Shown here piece after piece: positions 15,450-27,847 of a DNA stretch of 39,004 nt. Origin of the DNA: a bacterium (GTDB lineage: Bacteria; CG2-30-53-67). Where the stretch lies: positions 1-39,004 of the forward strand of contig CAKKPE010000114.1 of assembly GCA_919901565.1 (NCBI GenBank). Reading direction: 5' to 3'. The position numbers and the translations under genes were made by a program. The notes below the pieces were generated by a model, which saw nothing but the letters and a program-made list of their open reading frames with translations, did not search any database and was not told the origin of the DNA. Each line of letters begins with the position of its first letter. Positions within the stretch are counted from its first letter, which is position 1.

Positions 15450-15535
15450 TGGCGGAGGAGGTAGGATTCGAACCCACGGTGCTTTCGCACAACGGTTTTC
15501 AAGACCGCCGCCTTCGGCCACTCGGCCACTCCTCC
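15450..15535 (-). tRNA. tRNA-Ser (anticodon TGA)
   Basis: This is a class II tRNA with encoded CCA. It begins GGAGGAGTGGCCGAGTGG and has the anticodon stem-loop GCGGT-CTTGAAA-ACCGT, giving anticodon TGA (reads UCA, UCG, UCU). Its 5' end lies 8 bp beyond the serS stop, so serS and the tRNA genes may share a transcript. Confidence 0.97.
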
Positions 15536-15543
15536 TGTCTTTT

Positions 15544-16848
15544 CTATACGGCACGAGTAGAACTCTCGGATTCAATCCTCTCAAGACCATTCATATAAGG
15601 ACGAAGCACCTCGGGAATGGCCACGCTGCCATCTTTTAACTGATAGTTCTCAAGAATGGCAACCAGAGTTCTGCCTACAGCCAGCCCGGAACCATTCAGA
15701 GTATGAACAAATTCGGGCTTCGCTCCGGAAACCGGACGATAACGAATCGACGCCCTTCGTGCCTGAAAGTCCTCAAAATTGCTGCATGAGGAGATCTCCC
15801 GGTAGGCGTTCTGCCCCGGCAGCCAGACCTCGATGTCATAGGTTTTTGAAGCAGCAAAACCAATGTCTCCGGTGCAGAGGGTCACCACGCGGTAGTGGAG
15901 GTCAAGGCGTTTAAGGATATCCTCTGCATCCCCAAGAAGCCTTTCCAGTTCCTGATAGGAATTCTCGGGTTCCACCAGCTTGACCAATTCGACCTTGTTA
16001 AACTGGTGCTGACGAATCAGCCCCCGGGTATCTTTTCCGTATGACCCGGCTTCCCGTCGGAAACACGGGGTATAGGCGGTAAAATAAACCGGAAGCCGGC
16101 CCGGCTCCAGGATCTCCTGGCTGTAAATGTTTGTCACCGGGACTTCCGCCGTGGGAATCAGGAAAAAATCCTCGTTCTCGTCCTTGAACACCCGGAAAAG
16201 ATCCTCTTCAAATTTAGGCAGTTGGCCGGTCCCGGTCATGGTTGCCCGGTTGACCATAAAGGGCGGAAGGATCTCCTGATACCCCTTTTCACGGGTATGC
16301 ACATCCAGCATAAAATTGATCAGCGCACGCTCCAGACGGGCGCCCAATCCTTTGTACAGCGTAAAACGGGCGCCGGCCAGCTTGGCCCCGCGTTTAAAAT
16401 CCAGGATATCCAGTTTTTCGCCGATGTCCCAATGTGCCTGGGGAGGAAAATCAAATTCCGGCGGCCGTCCCCATCTTTTGACTTCCGGATTGTCTTCTTC
16501 TCCTTTTCCTTCCGGAACCGAGGCATGCGGGAAATTCGGTATCCTCAGCAGGATTTCCTGTATGGAGGCCTCGACTTCCACCTTTTTTTTCTTCAGCTCC
16601 TTAATCTCCGCTGAAACGTCCTTCATTTCCTCCTGCAGCAAGGAAGATTCTTTGTTCTCCCTCTTGAGCTGGCCGATTTTCTTTGAAACCACATTGATCT
16701 TGTGCTGTATTTCCTCCAGCCTGGTCCTGAGATGGCTGTTTTCCTCGTCCAGCTGCACGAACCCGTCCAGAGAAAAAGGCTCTCCCCTGCGGGCCGTCAT
16801 TTGCTCTATGGCCTCAATATTATTTCTCACAAACTTCGCATCAAACAT
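15544..16848 (-). CDS. serS: Seryl-tRNA synthetase
   Basis: The 434-residue class II synthetase charges tRNA-Ser. The N-terminal 110 residues form the long antiparallel coiled coil that grips the variable arm of tRNA-Ser ([20 protein letters not shown] and a Lys/Glu-rich return helix). The catalytic core shows motif 2 ([20 protein letters not shown]) and motif 3 ([16 protein letters not shown]). The length is normal. The gene stands directly upstream of all four tRNA-Ser genes of the cluster. GGGGGTAGG precedes ATG 16848. The nearest gene upstream is a TPR lipoprotein, 102 bp away. Confidence 0.98.
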   Translation of the reverse strand: MFDAKFVRNNIEAIEQMTARRGEPFSLDGFVQLDEENSHLRTRLEEIQHKINVVSKKIGQLKRENKESSLLQEEMKDVSAEIKELKKKKVEVEASIQEILLRIPNFPHASVPEGKGEEDNPEVKRWGRPPEFDFPPQAHWDIGEKLDILDFKRGAKLAGARFTLYKGLGARLERALINFMLDVHTREKGYQEILPPFMVNRATMTGTGQLPKFEEDLFRVFKDENEDFFLIPTAEVPVTNIYSQEILEPGRLPVYFTAYTPCFRREAGSYGKDTRGLIRQHQFNKVELVKLVEPENSYQELERLLGDAEDILKRLDLHYRVVTLCTGDIGFAASKTYDIEVWLPGQNAYREISSCSNFEDFQARRASIRYRPVSGAKPEFVHTLNGSGLAVGRTLVAILENYQLKDGSVAIPEVLRPYMNGLERIESESSTRAV

Positions 16849-16950
16849 GCAAAAACCTACCCCCGGGATGGAAAAAATGAGAACTTACAAGCTATCATTC
16901 TGATGAAATTAAGTCAAATTATTTTCAGGCAGACTCTTAAAAAGCCGCTT

Positions 16951-17778
16951 TTACCCTTTTGATCTTGCCCCTTGTCTTGTGGTTTTTTTCTTCAGTAGAT
17001 TGTCGATCTTTCGAAGAATGATCTCTTTGTTGGGATAGTCTTTTTCCACAGATCCCAGCACAGCAAGGGCCTCTTCTGTCTCACCCATCTCTTCGAGCGT
17101 GTCTGCCAAACCGAGTTTTGCATTCGTGGCCAAAGGGCTGTTGCTGTAAAGGGCGATAAAGTTTTCAAACTCTTTTTTTGCCTGCCTAAGATCTCCCTGC
17201 CTGAAATAGACGACACAGATCCCGTAGGCGGCGGCATCCTGGTATTCGCCGGCGCCATACCGGTCCAGAAGCATGGAATATTCAATCTTTGCCTGTGCAT
17301 AGTCTTGCATGGCCAGATAACACTGGCCGATATGGTATTGCGCCTTTACCGAAAGGTCGGATCCTGGAAAATGGTCTATCAGCTTCTGGAACTCGACAAT
17401 GGCCTTTTTATAATCTTTAAGATCCGCATAATAGATATCTGCGATCTTTTCCTGAGCTTTTTCACAGTAGGGCGTGATATCCCCAAGAGAAACCGCCTTT
17501 TCAAAAAAGCCCAGGGCCTCTTTAGGCTGCTTCTTGAAAAGCAAATAAACCCGGCCGATCCAATATAGGGCTTCCTGAGAGGTTTGAGATCCTGGATAAA
17601 GCGATGCCGCCCTCTTGTAGTGGAAAAGGGCATCTTCCACCTTACCTTGCCGCAGGGCATCCCCGGCCTTCAGAAGAATCTCGGAGGGAGGCGTATTCCG
17701 GCAGGCCGTAAATAACATCAGAATAAAGACCAAAAGGCCTTTGGCTCTTGCCGGATTATTCCTCCATCTCCTCCTCAT
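16951..17778 (-). CDS. Tetratricopeptide-repeat lipoprotein
   Basis: I start it at ATG 17778 (MRRRWRNN), 275 residues, with AAAGGAAG just upstream. An ATG at 17829 is possible but would add a stretch lying wholly inside gyrA. The N-terminus is a lipoprotein signal: several arginines, a hydrophobic run ([13 protein letters not shown]) and a lipobox cysteine. Six or so TPR-like units follow, with hallmark spacing such as [44 protein letters not shown] and [16 protein letters not shown]. The pattern resembles BamD, CpoB or other outer-membrane scaffold lipoproteins, but I cannot assign a function. It overlaps the gyrA 3' end by 23 bp and is probably co-transcribed with it. Confidence 0.8.
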   Translation of the reverse strand: MRRRWRNNPARAKGLLVFILMLFTACRNTPPSEILLKAGDALRQGKVEDALFHYKRAASLYPGSQTSQEALYWIGRVYLLFKKQPKEALGFFEKAVSLGDITPYCEKAQEKIADIYYADLKDYKKAIVEFQKLIDHFPGSDLSVKAQYHIGQCYLAMQDYAQAKIEYSMLLDRYGAGEYQDAAAYGICVVYFRQGDLRQAKKEFENFIALYSNSPLATNAKLGLADTLEEMGETEEALAVLGSVEKDYPNKEIILRKIDNLLKKKTTRQGARSKG

Positions 17779-20206
17779 CTTCCTTTTCTGCAAGAGTGGT
17801 GATACTTGTAACCTTGTCATCTTTCTCAATCCCGATCAGCTTGACTCCCTGCGTATTCCGGCCAATCACAGAAACCCCGCTGACCCTCATTCGAATGACC
17901 AGCCCGTTCCTGGTGATCATCATCAGATCGTCTTCGTCCGTCACCTGCCGGATGCCGACGACCTTGCCGTTTCTCTCTGTGGTCTTGATGGTGATAACCC
18001 CCTTGCCCCCCCGGCTTTGCACGGGATATTCGGAAACGCTGGTCCGCTTTCCGTATCCATTTTCGGCTACCGTAAGGAGGGTGGCTGCCGGGTTCACCAC
18101 TTCCATGCCGACAACTTCATCGCCCTTGCCAAGAGAGATCCCCTTCACGCCCCGGGAGACTCTCCCCATGGGTCTGATCTGGGACTCATGGAACCGGATG
18201 GCCAATCCGTCCCTCGATCCTAAAAGAATATCCTGTTCATTGTTGGTGATGGCGGTACGGATCAACTCATCACCGGAGTCCAGTGTCAGGGCCGTAATTC
18301 CGTTCGCGCGCGGGCGGCTATAGGCAGAAAGAGCGGTCTTCTTGACGATCCCTTTCTTCGTGGTCATGATGATAAACTTATCCTCTTCAAAATCCTTGAC
18401 CGGGAGCGTATTCGTGATCTTCTCATCCGGCCCCATTTGCAGGAGGTTGACCATGGCCTTGCCCCGGGCGGCCCGCCCTGCCTGCGGGATCTCATGAACC
18501 TTGAGCCAGTAGACCTTCCCGCCGTCCGTAAAGAAAAGCAGATAGTCGTGCGTCCTGGCCACGAAAACCCGCTCGACAAAATCCTCCTCTTTGGTATCCA
18601 TGCCGGTGACGCCCCGACCGCCCCGGCGCTGGGCTCGGTAAAGGCTCACGGCGTTTCTTTTGATGTATCCGGAATGGGAAATGGTGATGACCATATCCTC
18701 TTCGGTGATCAGATCTTCCAGTTTGATATCCGCCTTTTGGGCGACGATTTCTGTTCTTCTCTGATCTGCGTATTTTTCCCGGATCTCTTTTAACTCCTCT
18801 TTGATGATTTTCAGAATCTCTTCATCATGGGCCAGAATATACTGAAGCTTTTTGATCAACTCATAGGTTTCATTCAACTCGGAAAGGATCTTGTTCCTTT
18901 CCATGCCGGTAAGGCGCTGCAGCCTCATGTCCAGGATGGCCCTGGCTTGCACTTCAGTAAGGGTATAGGTCTTGATCAGGGCAAGTCTGGCGGTATCGGG
19001 ATCCGAGGAATTCCTGATCAAATGAATCACCGCATCCAGATTGTCCATAACAACCTTAAATCCCTCCAGAACGTGTGCCCGGTCCTCGGCTTTTTTAAGG
19101 TCGAAGAGACTCCTCCGAATCACAACCTCCTTCCGGTGGTCCAGAAAGAGCCGAAGCATATCAAGGAGGGGCAAAACCCTGGGTTGGTTGTTGACCAGGG
19201 AGAGCATGATCACACCGAACGTGGTCCGCAGATTCGTATGTTTGAAAAGCTGATTCAACAGGACTTCGGCGACTTCATATTTGCGAAGTTCCAGAACGAT
19301 CCTCATGCCGTCGCGGTCTGATTCGTCCCGGATATCCGTAATCCCTTCGACCTTTTTGTCCTGGACCAGCTGCGCAATATCCTCGATGAGCCTGGATTTG
19401 TTCAATCCGTACGGTATCTCCGTAATCACAATGGCATCCTTGGCCCCTTTTCGCTGAGACCTCTCGACCATGGTCCTGGCCTGAAGGGTCAGCTTTCCCC
19501 GGCCGGTTGTATAGGCATCCCGAATACCTTCCTGTCCCAGGATAAATCCTCCGGTAGGAAAATCCGGCCCGTGTACAACCGTCAGGAGATCATTGATCCC
19601 GGCGCCGGGGTTGTCGATCAGGAGGTTCAGGGCATCCACAATTTCGTTAAGATTGTGGGGCGGAATATTCGTGGCCATTCCCACTGCGATTCCCGAGGAT
19701 CCATTGATCAGGAGATTGGGTATTCGAGCGGGAAGGACCGTCGGCTCCTGATGGGAACCATCAAACGTAGGCATGTAGTCGATGGTTTCCTTGTCAATAT
19801 CGGCGAGCATCTCCTCTGCGATCCGGGTCAGCCTGGCCTCGGTGTACCGATAGGCCGCTGCAGAATCCCCATCAACCGAACCGAAATTCCCCTGGCCGTC
19901 AATGAGCGGATAGCGAAGATTCCATGCCTGGGCCATGCGCACCATGCTGTCATAGACGGCGGAGTCTCCATGGGGATGAAATTTCTTCAGGACCTCTCCG
20001 ACCACCCCGGCAGACTTGGAGTGTTTTTTATTGGAAAGGAGGCCTTCCCGAAACATGGCGTACAGGATTCGCCGATGAACGGGTTTGAGGCCGTCCCGGA
20101 TGTCCGGCAGGGCCCTCCCCACGATGACGCTCATGGAATAGTCCAGATAGGACCGCTTCATGGTCTCTTCGATATTCATTGGCAGGATGGTGCCTTGCTG
20201 TTCCAT
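17756..20206 (-). CDS. gyrA: DNA gyrase subunit A
   Basis: The 816-residue protein is the DNA breakage-reunion subunit of gyrase. The catalytic tyrosine is in [11 protein letters not shown] (about 120). The quinolone-binding segment reads [17 protein letters not shown], so the usual resistance positions hold the wild-type Ser and Asp. The C-terminal wrapping domain begins with the GyrA box QRRGGRG (about residue 530), which identifies gyrase rather than topoisomerase IV. A second box-like QSRGGKG occurs further on. The acidic tail ends [20 protein letters not shown] lies just before ATG 20206. gyrB ends 54 bp upstream, and the gap is filled by an inverted repeat. Confidence 0.98.
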   Translation of the reverse strand: MEQQGTILPMNIEETMKRSYLDYSMSVIVGRALPDIRDGLKPVHRRILYAMFREGLLSNKKHSKSAGVVGEVLKKFHPHGDSAVYDSMVRMAQAWNLRYPLIDGQGNFGSVDGDSAAAYRYTEARLTRIAEEMLADIDKETIDYMPTFDGSHQEPTVLPARIPNLLINGSSGIAVGMATNIPPHNLNEIVDALNLLIDNPGAGINDLLTVVHGPDFPTGGFILGQEGIRDAYTTGRGKLTLQARTMVERSQRKGAKDAIVITEIPYGLNKSRLIEDIAQLVQDKKVEGITDIRDESDRDGMRIVLELRKYEVAEVLLNQLFKHTNLRTTFGVIMLSLVNNQPRVLPLLDMLRLFLDHRKEVVIRRSLFDLKKAEDRAHVLEGFKVVMDNLDAVIHLIRNSSDPDTARLALIKTYTLTEVQARAILDMRLQRLTGMERNKILSELNETYELIKKLQYILAHDEEILKIIKEELKEIREKYADQRRTEIVAQKADIKLEDLITEEDMVITISHSGYIKRNAVSLYRAQRRGGRGVTGMDTKEEDFVERVFVARTHDYLLFFTDGGKVYWLKVHEIPQAGRAARGKAMVNLLQMGPDEKITNTLPVKDFEEDKFIIMTTKKGIVKKTALSAYSRPRANGITALTLDSGDELIRTAITNNEQDILLGSRDGLAIRFHESQIRPMGRVSRGVKGISLGKGDEVVGMEVVNPAATLLTVAENGYGKRTSVSEYPVQSRGGKGVITIKTTERNGKVVGIRQVTDEDDLMMITRNGLVIRMRVSGVSVIGRNTQGVKLIGIEKDDKVTSITTLAEKEDEEEMEE

Positions 20207-20218
20207 AATCTTCCTCTG

Positions 20219-22669
<2,451 letters not shown>

Positions 22670-22741
22670 TTAGGCGCTCCGTCCTCTTGAAAGAATCTCA
22701 ACCCTGTCTTTTTATAACAAGGCATTCTACATTTTTTCTCT

Positions 22742-23869
22742 CTATGTTACAAGAGTTATCTCTCCTTTTTGTACCTGAAAAACCCTTGTGCAGGACCTCA
22801 TTTTCCCGACAAAACCATCATCGGTTGTCGTCAAAAAAACCTGCCCGAGACCCCCGATCTGCCGACACAGAACCTCCTGCCGGTTTCGGTCCAGTTCCGA
22901 AGTCACATCATCGAGCAGGACAACAGGAAAGAGTCCTTTTTTATTCCGGTAGAGCCTGGCCTCGGCGAAGGTCAGGGAAAGGGCAAACATGCGCATTTCA
23001 CCCCGGGAGGAAGCGGGCTTTAACGGCCGGCCATCCACGAAAAAGTCCAGATCGTCCAGGTGTGGGCCGATGAGACCGGCCCTCTGGCGGATCTCTTCGT
23101 TCTCTTTCTGATCCATGACCTGTCGAAACGACTCTATCCATGCAGAAAGGTCCATGGCCGGGCCATCGGACCGGGGCTTTCGGAACAATGAAGAATGATA
23201 CAGGATTTGAATCTCGGCTTTTTTTTGAAAGAACTCTTTGAAGACCTCCCTGCAAATCGGAACAAGATCACCGAGATAATAAAACCGTTTTTCCAGTATT
23301 CGGCTTCCGGCCTGGACGAGCTGCTCATTCCACGCATTTAAGGTCTCCCTGGGCGCCATATGATCATGGATCAGGCGCAGCAACCGGTTGCGCTGATGCA
23401 AAATCCTCTTGTATTCTTTGAGGAAGAGCAGATATTTCCGATCGATTCTTGAGATGGCCGTGTCCATAAAACGGCGCCTGAATTCCGGCGCTCCCTGGAC
23501 CAGTTTAAGGCTGTCCGGAAAAAAGAGGACCACGGCAAGCTCCCCAAAATAATCGACCCCTCTCCCCACGGCATTCCCGTTGACCTTGACGATCTTTCCC
23601 CCTTCCCGCATGAAGACCGAAAGTTCCTTTTGAACACCCAGGGACCGGACCCGCCCCAGGATCCGGCCATGTTCGGACCCGTGCAGGATCAGGTCCCTGA
23701 TGTGGGTCGATCGGAACGAAGAGAGATTGGAAAGCATGTAGATCGATTCCAGAAGATTGGTTTTCCCCTGCCCATTCTCGCCGTACAGGATATTGACCCC
23801 TTCTGATGGTTCAAGATCGCAGTTGTGCAGATTTCTGAAATCGTGGAGGGTGAGTCTCTGAATATTCAT
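22742..23869 (-). CDS. recF: DNA replication and repair protein RecF
   Basis: The 375-residue SMC-like ATPase acts with RecO and RecR at gaps. The N-terminus MNIQRLTLHDFRNL is typical, with Walker A GENGQGKTNLL (about 30-40) and Walker B/signature LLDDVTSELDRNRQEVL near residue 320. There is no clear ribosome-binding site before ATG 23869, and translation may be coupled to dnaN, which ends 52 bp upstream. Confidence 0.96.
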   Translation of the reverse strand: MNIQRLTLHDFRNLHNCDLEPSEGVNILYGENGQGKTNLLESIYMLSNLSSFRSTHIRDLILHGSEHGRILGRVRSLGVQKELSVFMREGGKIVKVNGNAVGRGVDYFGELAVVLFFPDSLKLVQGAPEFRRRFMDTAISRIDRKYLLFLKEYKRILHQRNRLLRLIHDHMAPRETLNAWNEQLVQAGSRILEKRFYYLGDLVPICREVFKEFFQKKAEIQILYHSSLFRKPRSDGPAMDLSAWIESFRQVMDQKENEEIRQRAGLIGPHLDDLDFFVDGRPLKPASSRGEMRMFALSLTFAEARLYRNKKGLFPVVLLDDVTSELDRNRQEVLCRQIGGLGQVFLTTTDDGFVGKMRSCTRVFQVQKGEITLVT

Positions 23870-23921
23870 TTCTGGGGGTGGTTCGCTGTTTGAACAGACT
23901 CAAGCGTGAAGGATCTTTTCA

Positions 23922-25040
23922 TTAAATGCGCATGGGCATAATAACGCCCAAAAACCCCGGGTCCAAAGGATCTTCTAATCGAGTAGGGCTGAGTGAATCA
24001 CGGAAAAGCATGGTAACCTCATCGCCCTGCAAGGCAGAGAGAACATCCTGTATATATCGGACATTGAAGCCGGCCTCTAATTCTTCATCCTGATAGTCTG
24101 AGGAAAGGCTTTCCTTGGCCTCTCCCACTTCCGGGTTGCTGGAGGAAATCTGAATTTCTCCCTTTCGAAGTGAGAGCTTTATAGAATTGGTCTTCTCATC
24201 CGAAAGAATAGAGACCCGGCGAATGGCCCCCTGAAACAGATCTCGTTGTATCATCAGGCGGATATGATTCTCTTTTGGAACAACATCTTCATAATTCGGA
24301 AATTTAGCATCGATCAAACGGGAGAGGAGAGTATAGTTCCCTTCCTGGAAAACAATATGATTTTCTGAAACAGTGATCTCAACATCCTTGTGGTCCCCTT
24401 CATCCAAAAACCGCTTTAATTCAAGAATCGCTTTTTTAGGAATGATCACCTTCAGCGGAACCTCAGCGATTCCCGCAGAAAGGAGTTCTCTGGAGACCAT
24501 AGAGAGGCGATGACCGTCTGTTGCCACCATTTCTATAGACTTCTTTTTGCTTCCCGGAATGTGAAACAAGACCCCGTTCAGGGAAATGCGGCTCAGGTCT
24601 GAGGAAACAGCGTAAGAGGTTTTTTTGATCATCTCTTGAAGTATTGCGGCGTTAAGAGAAAGTTTTAAGGTCTTCTTGATTTCTGGAAAAGAAGGGTATT
24701 CCTGGGCGGACAGGCCGCGAAGTTTAAAACTTGATTTGCCGGACTTTATAACCATCTGCAGATGATCATCGGTTTCAATCCGGATCTCTTCTTCTTTGAG
24801 TTCCTTGGCGATTTCATAAAATTTGCGGGCCGAAACCGTAATCATGCCTGGATCCGCAATTTCTGCGGGAACAAAATCCTGGAGACCGATTTCCAGGTCC
24901 GTCGCAAAGAGTTGTATCCCCTTTTTTTGCGTTTCTATCCTGACGTTCGAAAGAATCGGCATGGTGTTGCGGGTCTGCACGATACTCTGTATTTTATGCA
25001 GTCCTGAAATAAGGTCGCTTTTGTTAATCTTGATTTTCAT
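23922..25040 (-). CDS. dnaN: DNA polymerase III beta sliding clamp
   Basis: From ATG 25040 (MKIKINKSDL, AGAGGTG upstream) the protein has 372 residues, normal for the processivity clamp. The sequence shows the three-domain clamp pattern: KTSYAVSSDLSRISLNGVLF ends domain 1 and ATDGHRLSMVSRE opens the second fold. The last residues, VIMPMRI, match the conserved C-terminal M-P-[MV]-[RK] pattern that lines the partner-binding pocket. An ATG three codons earlier has poorer spacing. It follows dnaA after a 16-bp gap. Confidence 0.97.
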   Translation of the reverse strand: MKIKINKSDLISGLHKIQSIVQTRNTMPILSNVRIETQKKGIQLFATDLEIGLQDFVPAEIADPGMITVSARKFYEIAKELKEEEIRIETDDHLQMVIKSGKSSFKLRGLSAQEYPSFPEIKKTLKLSLNAAILQEMIKKTSYAVSSDLSRISLNGVLFHIPGSKKKSIEMVATDGHRLSMVSRELLSAGIAEVPLKVIIPKKAILELKRFLDEGDHKDVEITVSENHIVFQEGNYTLLSRLIDAKFPNYEDVVPKENHIRLMIQRDLFQGAIRRVSILSDEKTNSIKLSLRKGEIQISSSNPEVGEAKESLSSDYQDEELEAGFNVRYIQDVLSALQGDEVTMLFRDSLSPTRLEDPLDPGFLGVIMPMRI

Positions 25041-25056
25041 CCAAAGCACCTCTCAA

Positions 25057-26409
25057 TTAATGAGATTGAATTTCTTCCGTAAGTTTTTGCACCATGTTCG
25101 AGAAATCCGTATCTTTTTTTATTTTGCCCTCTATGTTCCGGCATGCATGAATCACCGTTGTATGATCTTTGCCGCCGAAGGATTTCCCGGTTTCTGGCAG
25201 AGATTTGTCCGTGAGCTTACGGCAGAGGTACATGGCTACCTGTCTGGGTACGACAATGGTTTGTGTTCTCTTTTTGGATTTGAGATCACCGATCCGGACA
25301 TTGAAATGTTCCGAGACCTTTTTCTGGATTTTCTCGATAGTGACGAGATCGCCCTTTTCATTGAAAAAATCCTTCAAGACCGTCTTTGCCAGGTCTATGG
25401 TAATCTCTTGACCTGACAGGGAGGCGAAAGCCCCGAGTTTAATCAGGGATCCTTCCAGCTCCCTGACGTTGGACCGTATCTTTTTTGCCAAAAAGAGGCT
25501 GACTTCATTAGGAAGGTTGATATGCTCGATTTCCGCTTTCTTGCAAAGTATGGCAACCTTGGTTTCAAGGTCCGGTGGATGGATATCTGCAAGAAGTCCC
25601 CACTCAAAACGGGAACGGAGCCTCTCCTCCAGGTTTTGAATCTCCTTGGGGTAACGGTCGCTGGAAAAAACCAGCTGTTTTCTTGTGTCATAGAGGGCAT
25701 TAAATGTGTGAAAGAACTCTTCCTGCGTTCTCTCCTTATCAGAGAGGAACTGAATATCATCTACCATCAAAACATCCATGTTTCTGTATTTATTTCTGAA
25801 TTGCGACATACGGTCATAACGGATACAGCTGATCATTTCGTTCATGAAATGTTCCGTACTGACAAACGTTACTCTGATGTTGGCGTTTTTAGAAAGGATG
25901 TGGTGACCGATCGCATGCATGAGGTGTGTTTTCCCGAGACCTACGCCTCCGTATATAAAAAGCGGATTGTAGGCTTTGTAGAGAACCTCTGCAACAGCCC
26001 TTGAGGCGGCATGAGCAAATTGATTGCTTGGACCGACCACGAAGTTATCAAAGGTGAACCGCGGATTAAGAAAGGACCGTTCTTTCGTTGAGGTGGAATC
26101 CTGTTTTTCCGGAAAGGCATCTATGGGTTTGTTTTTTTCTTTTTCGTTATGATCTTTTTCGTTTAAAATCATTAAGTCCTTGCTCACGGAGAAAGATAAT
26201 GTTTTTTTCGAATCCATGGTTTCAAGAATATCTTTAATGACGGTCAGATAATGGTTTTCTATCCATTCCTTAGAAAACTTGCTCGGAACAGAGACCATAA
26301 TCTCATGATCGTTTTCCTGAAAGAGTTTGGTCGGCTTGAACCAGGTTTCAAAACTCTGTTTAGGAATCTGCTTACTGATTATTTGAGTAATTTCTTCCCA
26401 AGTATTCAT
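25057..26409 (-). CDS. dnaA: Chromosomal replication initiator DnaA
   Basis: The 450-residue protein opens the origin. Domain I is at the N-terminus (WEEITQIISKQIPKQSFETWF), followed by a short Lys/Asp-rich linker. Domain III is an AAA+ ATPase with FVVGPSNQFAHAASRAVAE, Walker A GGVGLGKTHLMHAIGH, and Walker B VLMVDDIQFL. Domain IV has the DNA-binding signature GGKDHTTVIHACRNIE near the C-terminus. The length is normal. Putative DnaA boxes lie 52-83 bp upstream of its start, which allows autoregulation. Confidence 0.98.
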   Translation of the reverse strand: MNTWEEITQIISKQIPKQSFETWFKPTKLFQENDHEIMVSVPSKFSKEWIENHYLTVIKDILETMDSKKTLSFSVSKDLMILNEKDHNEKEKNKPIDAFPEKQDSTSTKERSFLNPRFTFDNFVVGPSNQFAHAASRAVAEVLYKAYNPLFIYGGVGLGKTHLMHAIGHHILSKNANIRVTFVSTEHFMNEMISCIRYDRMSQFRNKYRNMDVLMVDDIQFLSDKERTQEEFFHTFNALYDTRKQLVFSSDRYPKEIQNLEERLRSRFEWGLLADIHPPDLETKVAILCKKAEIEHINLPNEVSLFLAKKIRSNVRELEGSLIKLGAFASLSGQEITIDLAKTVLKDFFNEKGDLVTIEKIQKKVSEHFNVRIGDLKSKKRTQTIVVPRQVAMYLCRKLTDKSLPETGKSFGGKDHTTVIHACRNIEGKIKKDTDFSNMVQKLTEEIQSH

Positions 26410-27021
26410 AAAATTAAAAGAATATAAGAAAATTAGTCGTAATCTATTATAAAACTACAATTATCAACAGGGTTTTCCACAAATGTGAATAACGTAATTT
26501 TACTTTATTATTCATTTGGTTACGCATAAAAAGGTCTTGATGCTAAACAGTATTGTGCGATTACGGGTCTGAAGAATGTTTTTTTACAGTTTGAAGCATG
26601 TGGTATCTCTAATTTTTTAATTCGTTTGCCGTTTTTTTTGAGAGACAGGTTAAATAAGATAGCAAAACGATTTTTTGATAGCAAGCCTTTTTTTAGTTAA
26701 TATTATTCTTATAATTTTTTTCAATTTCACTGGGTTGTGAGGAAGCTGTATTTCTTTTGTGAATTTTTTTTGTTTATGGCCTTCCTTTCTCCATCAATCC
26801 ATAAAACCAAAATAAAAACACGCTGTATTTCACAAAGAACTTTCCTGTTAAACCATAGAAGACAAGCGGAATATAGGACCTCTCCACTATATTCCCAGCT
26901 CTTACTGTTACTATATAATTTATTATTATATATATTAAGTAATAATAGAACCCGTGTAAATCATTGAAGGCCCCAACCTTGGAAATCTATCGTCTTCTAA
27001 AAAATGGTCTCCCTTTTATTC
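26410..27021. other. Putative chromosomal replication origin (oriC) between dnaA and rpmH
   Basis: This 0.6-kb gene-free interval separates divergent dnaA and rpmH. It carries a cluster of DnaA boxes at 26461-26492, and the rest is very AT-rich. The richest stretch (about 26900-26950, almost only A and T) is a candidate unwinding element. Gene orientation switches here from minus to plus. The 76-codon ORF inside (26737-26967) has no family resemblance and is not called. The claim rests on position, boxes and composition. Confidence 0.8.
26461..26492. promoter_or_regulatory. Cluster of three DnaA boxes
   Basis: TTATCAACA (26461-26469) and TTTTCCACA (26473-26481) each differ by one base from the TTATCCACA consensus. 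TGTGAATAA (26484-26492) is a perfect TTATNCACA on the opposite strand. They are spaced 3-4 bp apart immediately upstream of dnaA. Confidence 0.78.
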
Positions 27022-27050
27022 TTGACAATAAAATTTCTTATGAATATACT
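27022..27050 (+). promoter_or_regulatory. Sigma-70-type promoter of the rpmH operon
   Basis: TTGACA (27022-27027), a 17-base spacer and TATACT (27045-27050) form a near-consensus promoter. It lies 34 bp before the rpmH start codon and points into rpmH-rnpA-yidD-yidC-jag. Confidence 0.85.
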
Positions 27051-27084
27051 TTCATGTTCCAACAGATATTACGAGGAGTTTATT

Positions 27085-27219
27085 ATGTCAGTGACATTGA
27101 AACCGAATAATCGAAAAAAGAAAAAGACGCATGGATTTCTCGTGCGAATGAAGAGTGAAGGGGGTAGAAAGGTTATAAAAAGGCGCCGTGCCAAAGGGAA
27201 AAAAAAATTAACCGTATAA
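27085..27219 (+). CDS. rpmH: 50S ribosomal protein L34
   Basis: This is a 44-residue, extremely basic protein with the L34 hallmarks: an N-terminal [19 protein letters not shown], then [17 protein letters not shown]. The start is ATG 27085 with GAGGAG 6 bases upstream. The frame opens earlier at 27004, but that part covers the promoter. The N-terminal residues [12 protein letters not shown] vary from the common KRTFQPSNLKRKR but keep the charge. It is the first gene of the rightward operon next to the origin, the usual place. Confidence 0.97.
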   Translation: MSVTLKPNNRKKKKTHGFLVRMKSEGGRKVIKRRRAKGKKKLTV

Positions 27220-27249
27220 ATTAAAGAGCAGACAGGTTTGTTTGGTCCG

Positions 27250-27600
27250 ATGAAAGAAATTTGGATTCGAAAAACATGGGAATATCAAAAAATATACAGG
27301 GAGGGAATCAAAGAGGTCGGGAAAAGGATGATCATATATTCTTGTCAACATGAAGGAAATCCGGCACGTTTTGGAATTGCGGTGACGAATAAAATTGGAA
27401 AGGCTGTTGTTCGTAATAGGGTTAAAAGAATTATAAGAGAAGCCATAAGAAGACAAATCAAAAATTTTGATGTTGGTTTTGATACTGCAATAGTGGCAAG
27501 GAATAAGATTATATTATCGCCGTTGCAGGAGATTGAAAAAGAACTGTTAAACCTCCTTAAAAAGGTCGGAAAGAAGAAAGACGTTGTTAAGAATCATTAA
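27250..27600 (+). CDS. rnpA: Ribonuclease P protein component
   Basis: Starting at ATG 27250 the protein has 116 residues. A TTG at 27238 would give 120. It is the protein cofactor of RNase P for 5' tRNA maturation. The key RNA-binding signature [18 protein letters not shown] is present, preceded by [11 protein letters not shown], and the protein is basic throughout. It is 30 bp behind rpmH and overlaps the start of yidD by 17 bp. Neither start has an ideal ribosome-binding site, so translation may be coupled to rpmH. Confidence 0.95.
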   Translation: MKEIWIRKTWEYQKIYREGIKEVGKRMIIYSCQHEGNPARFGIAVTNKIGKAVVRNRVKRIIREAIRRQIKNFDVGFDTAIVARNKIILSPLQEIEKELLNLLKKVGKKKDVVKNH

Positions 27601-27796
27601 CGTAAAACTAATACGCCTTTACCAGCGCTGGATATCCCCATTTTTTTTTGGAGCATGCCGTTTTTTCCCTTCATGTTCAGAATATACCCTTGAAGCGATC
27701 TTAAAATATGGTGTTGTGAGAGGATGGATGCTCGGTTTTCAGAGAATTTTGAAATGCCATCCTTTCCATGCCGGAGGGTACAATCCTCTGAAGTAA
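27584..27796 (+). CDS. yidD: Membrane protein insertion efficiency factor YidD
   Basis: This is a 70-residue protein with an N-terminal amphipathic stretch and the family signature [15 protein letters not shown], then [17 protein letters not shown] (family pattern K-C-H-P-x2-x-G-G-x-[DN]P). It assists YidC-dependent insertion. The start is TTG 27584 inside the 3' end of rnpA, which is the common rnpA-yidD overlap. yidC follows after 51 bp. Confidence 0.95.
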   Translation: MLRIINVKLIRLYQRWISPFFFGACRFFPSCSEYTLEAILKYGVVRGWMLGFQRILKCHPFHAGGYNPLK

Positions 27797-27847
27797 TGCC
27801 TACCTGTATTTTTTTTAAAGAACGTGATACGTCAAAGGAGAAAATAC

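Noticed and set aside
26737-26967. 76-codon ORF in the origin interval
   Set aside because: No ribosome-binding site, no family resemblance and low-complexity AT-rich coding. It lies within the putative origin.
27004-27084. N-terminal extension of rpmH from 27004
   Set aside because: It covers a near-consensus promoter, and L34 is normally about 44 residues, matching the ATG at 27085 with a good ribosome-binding site.
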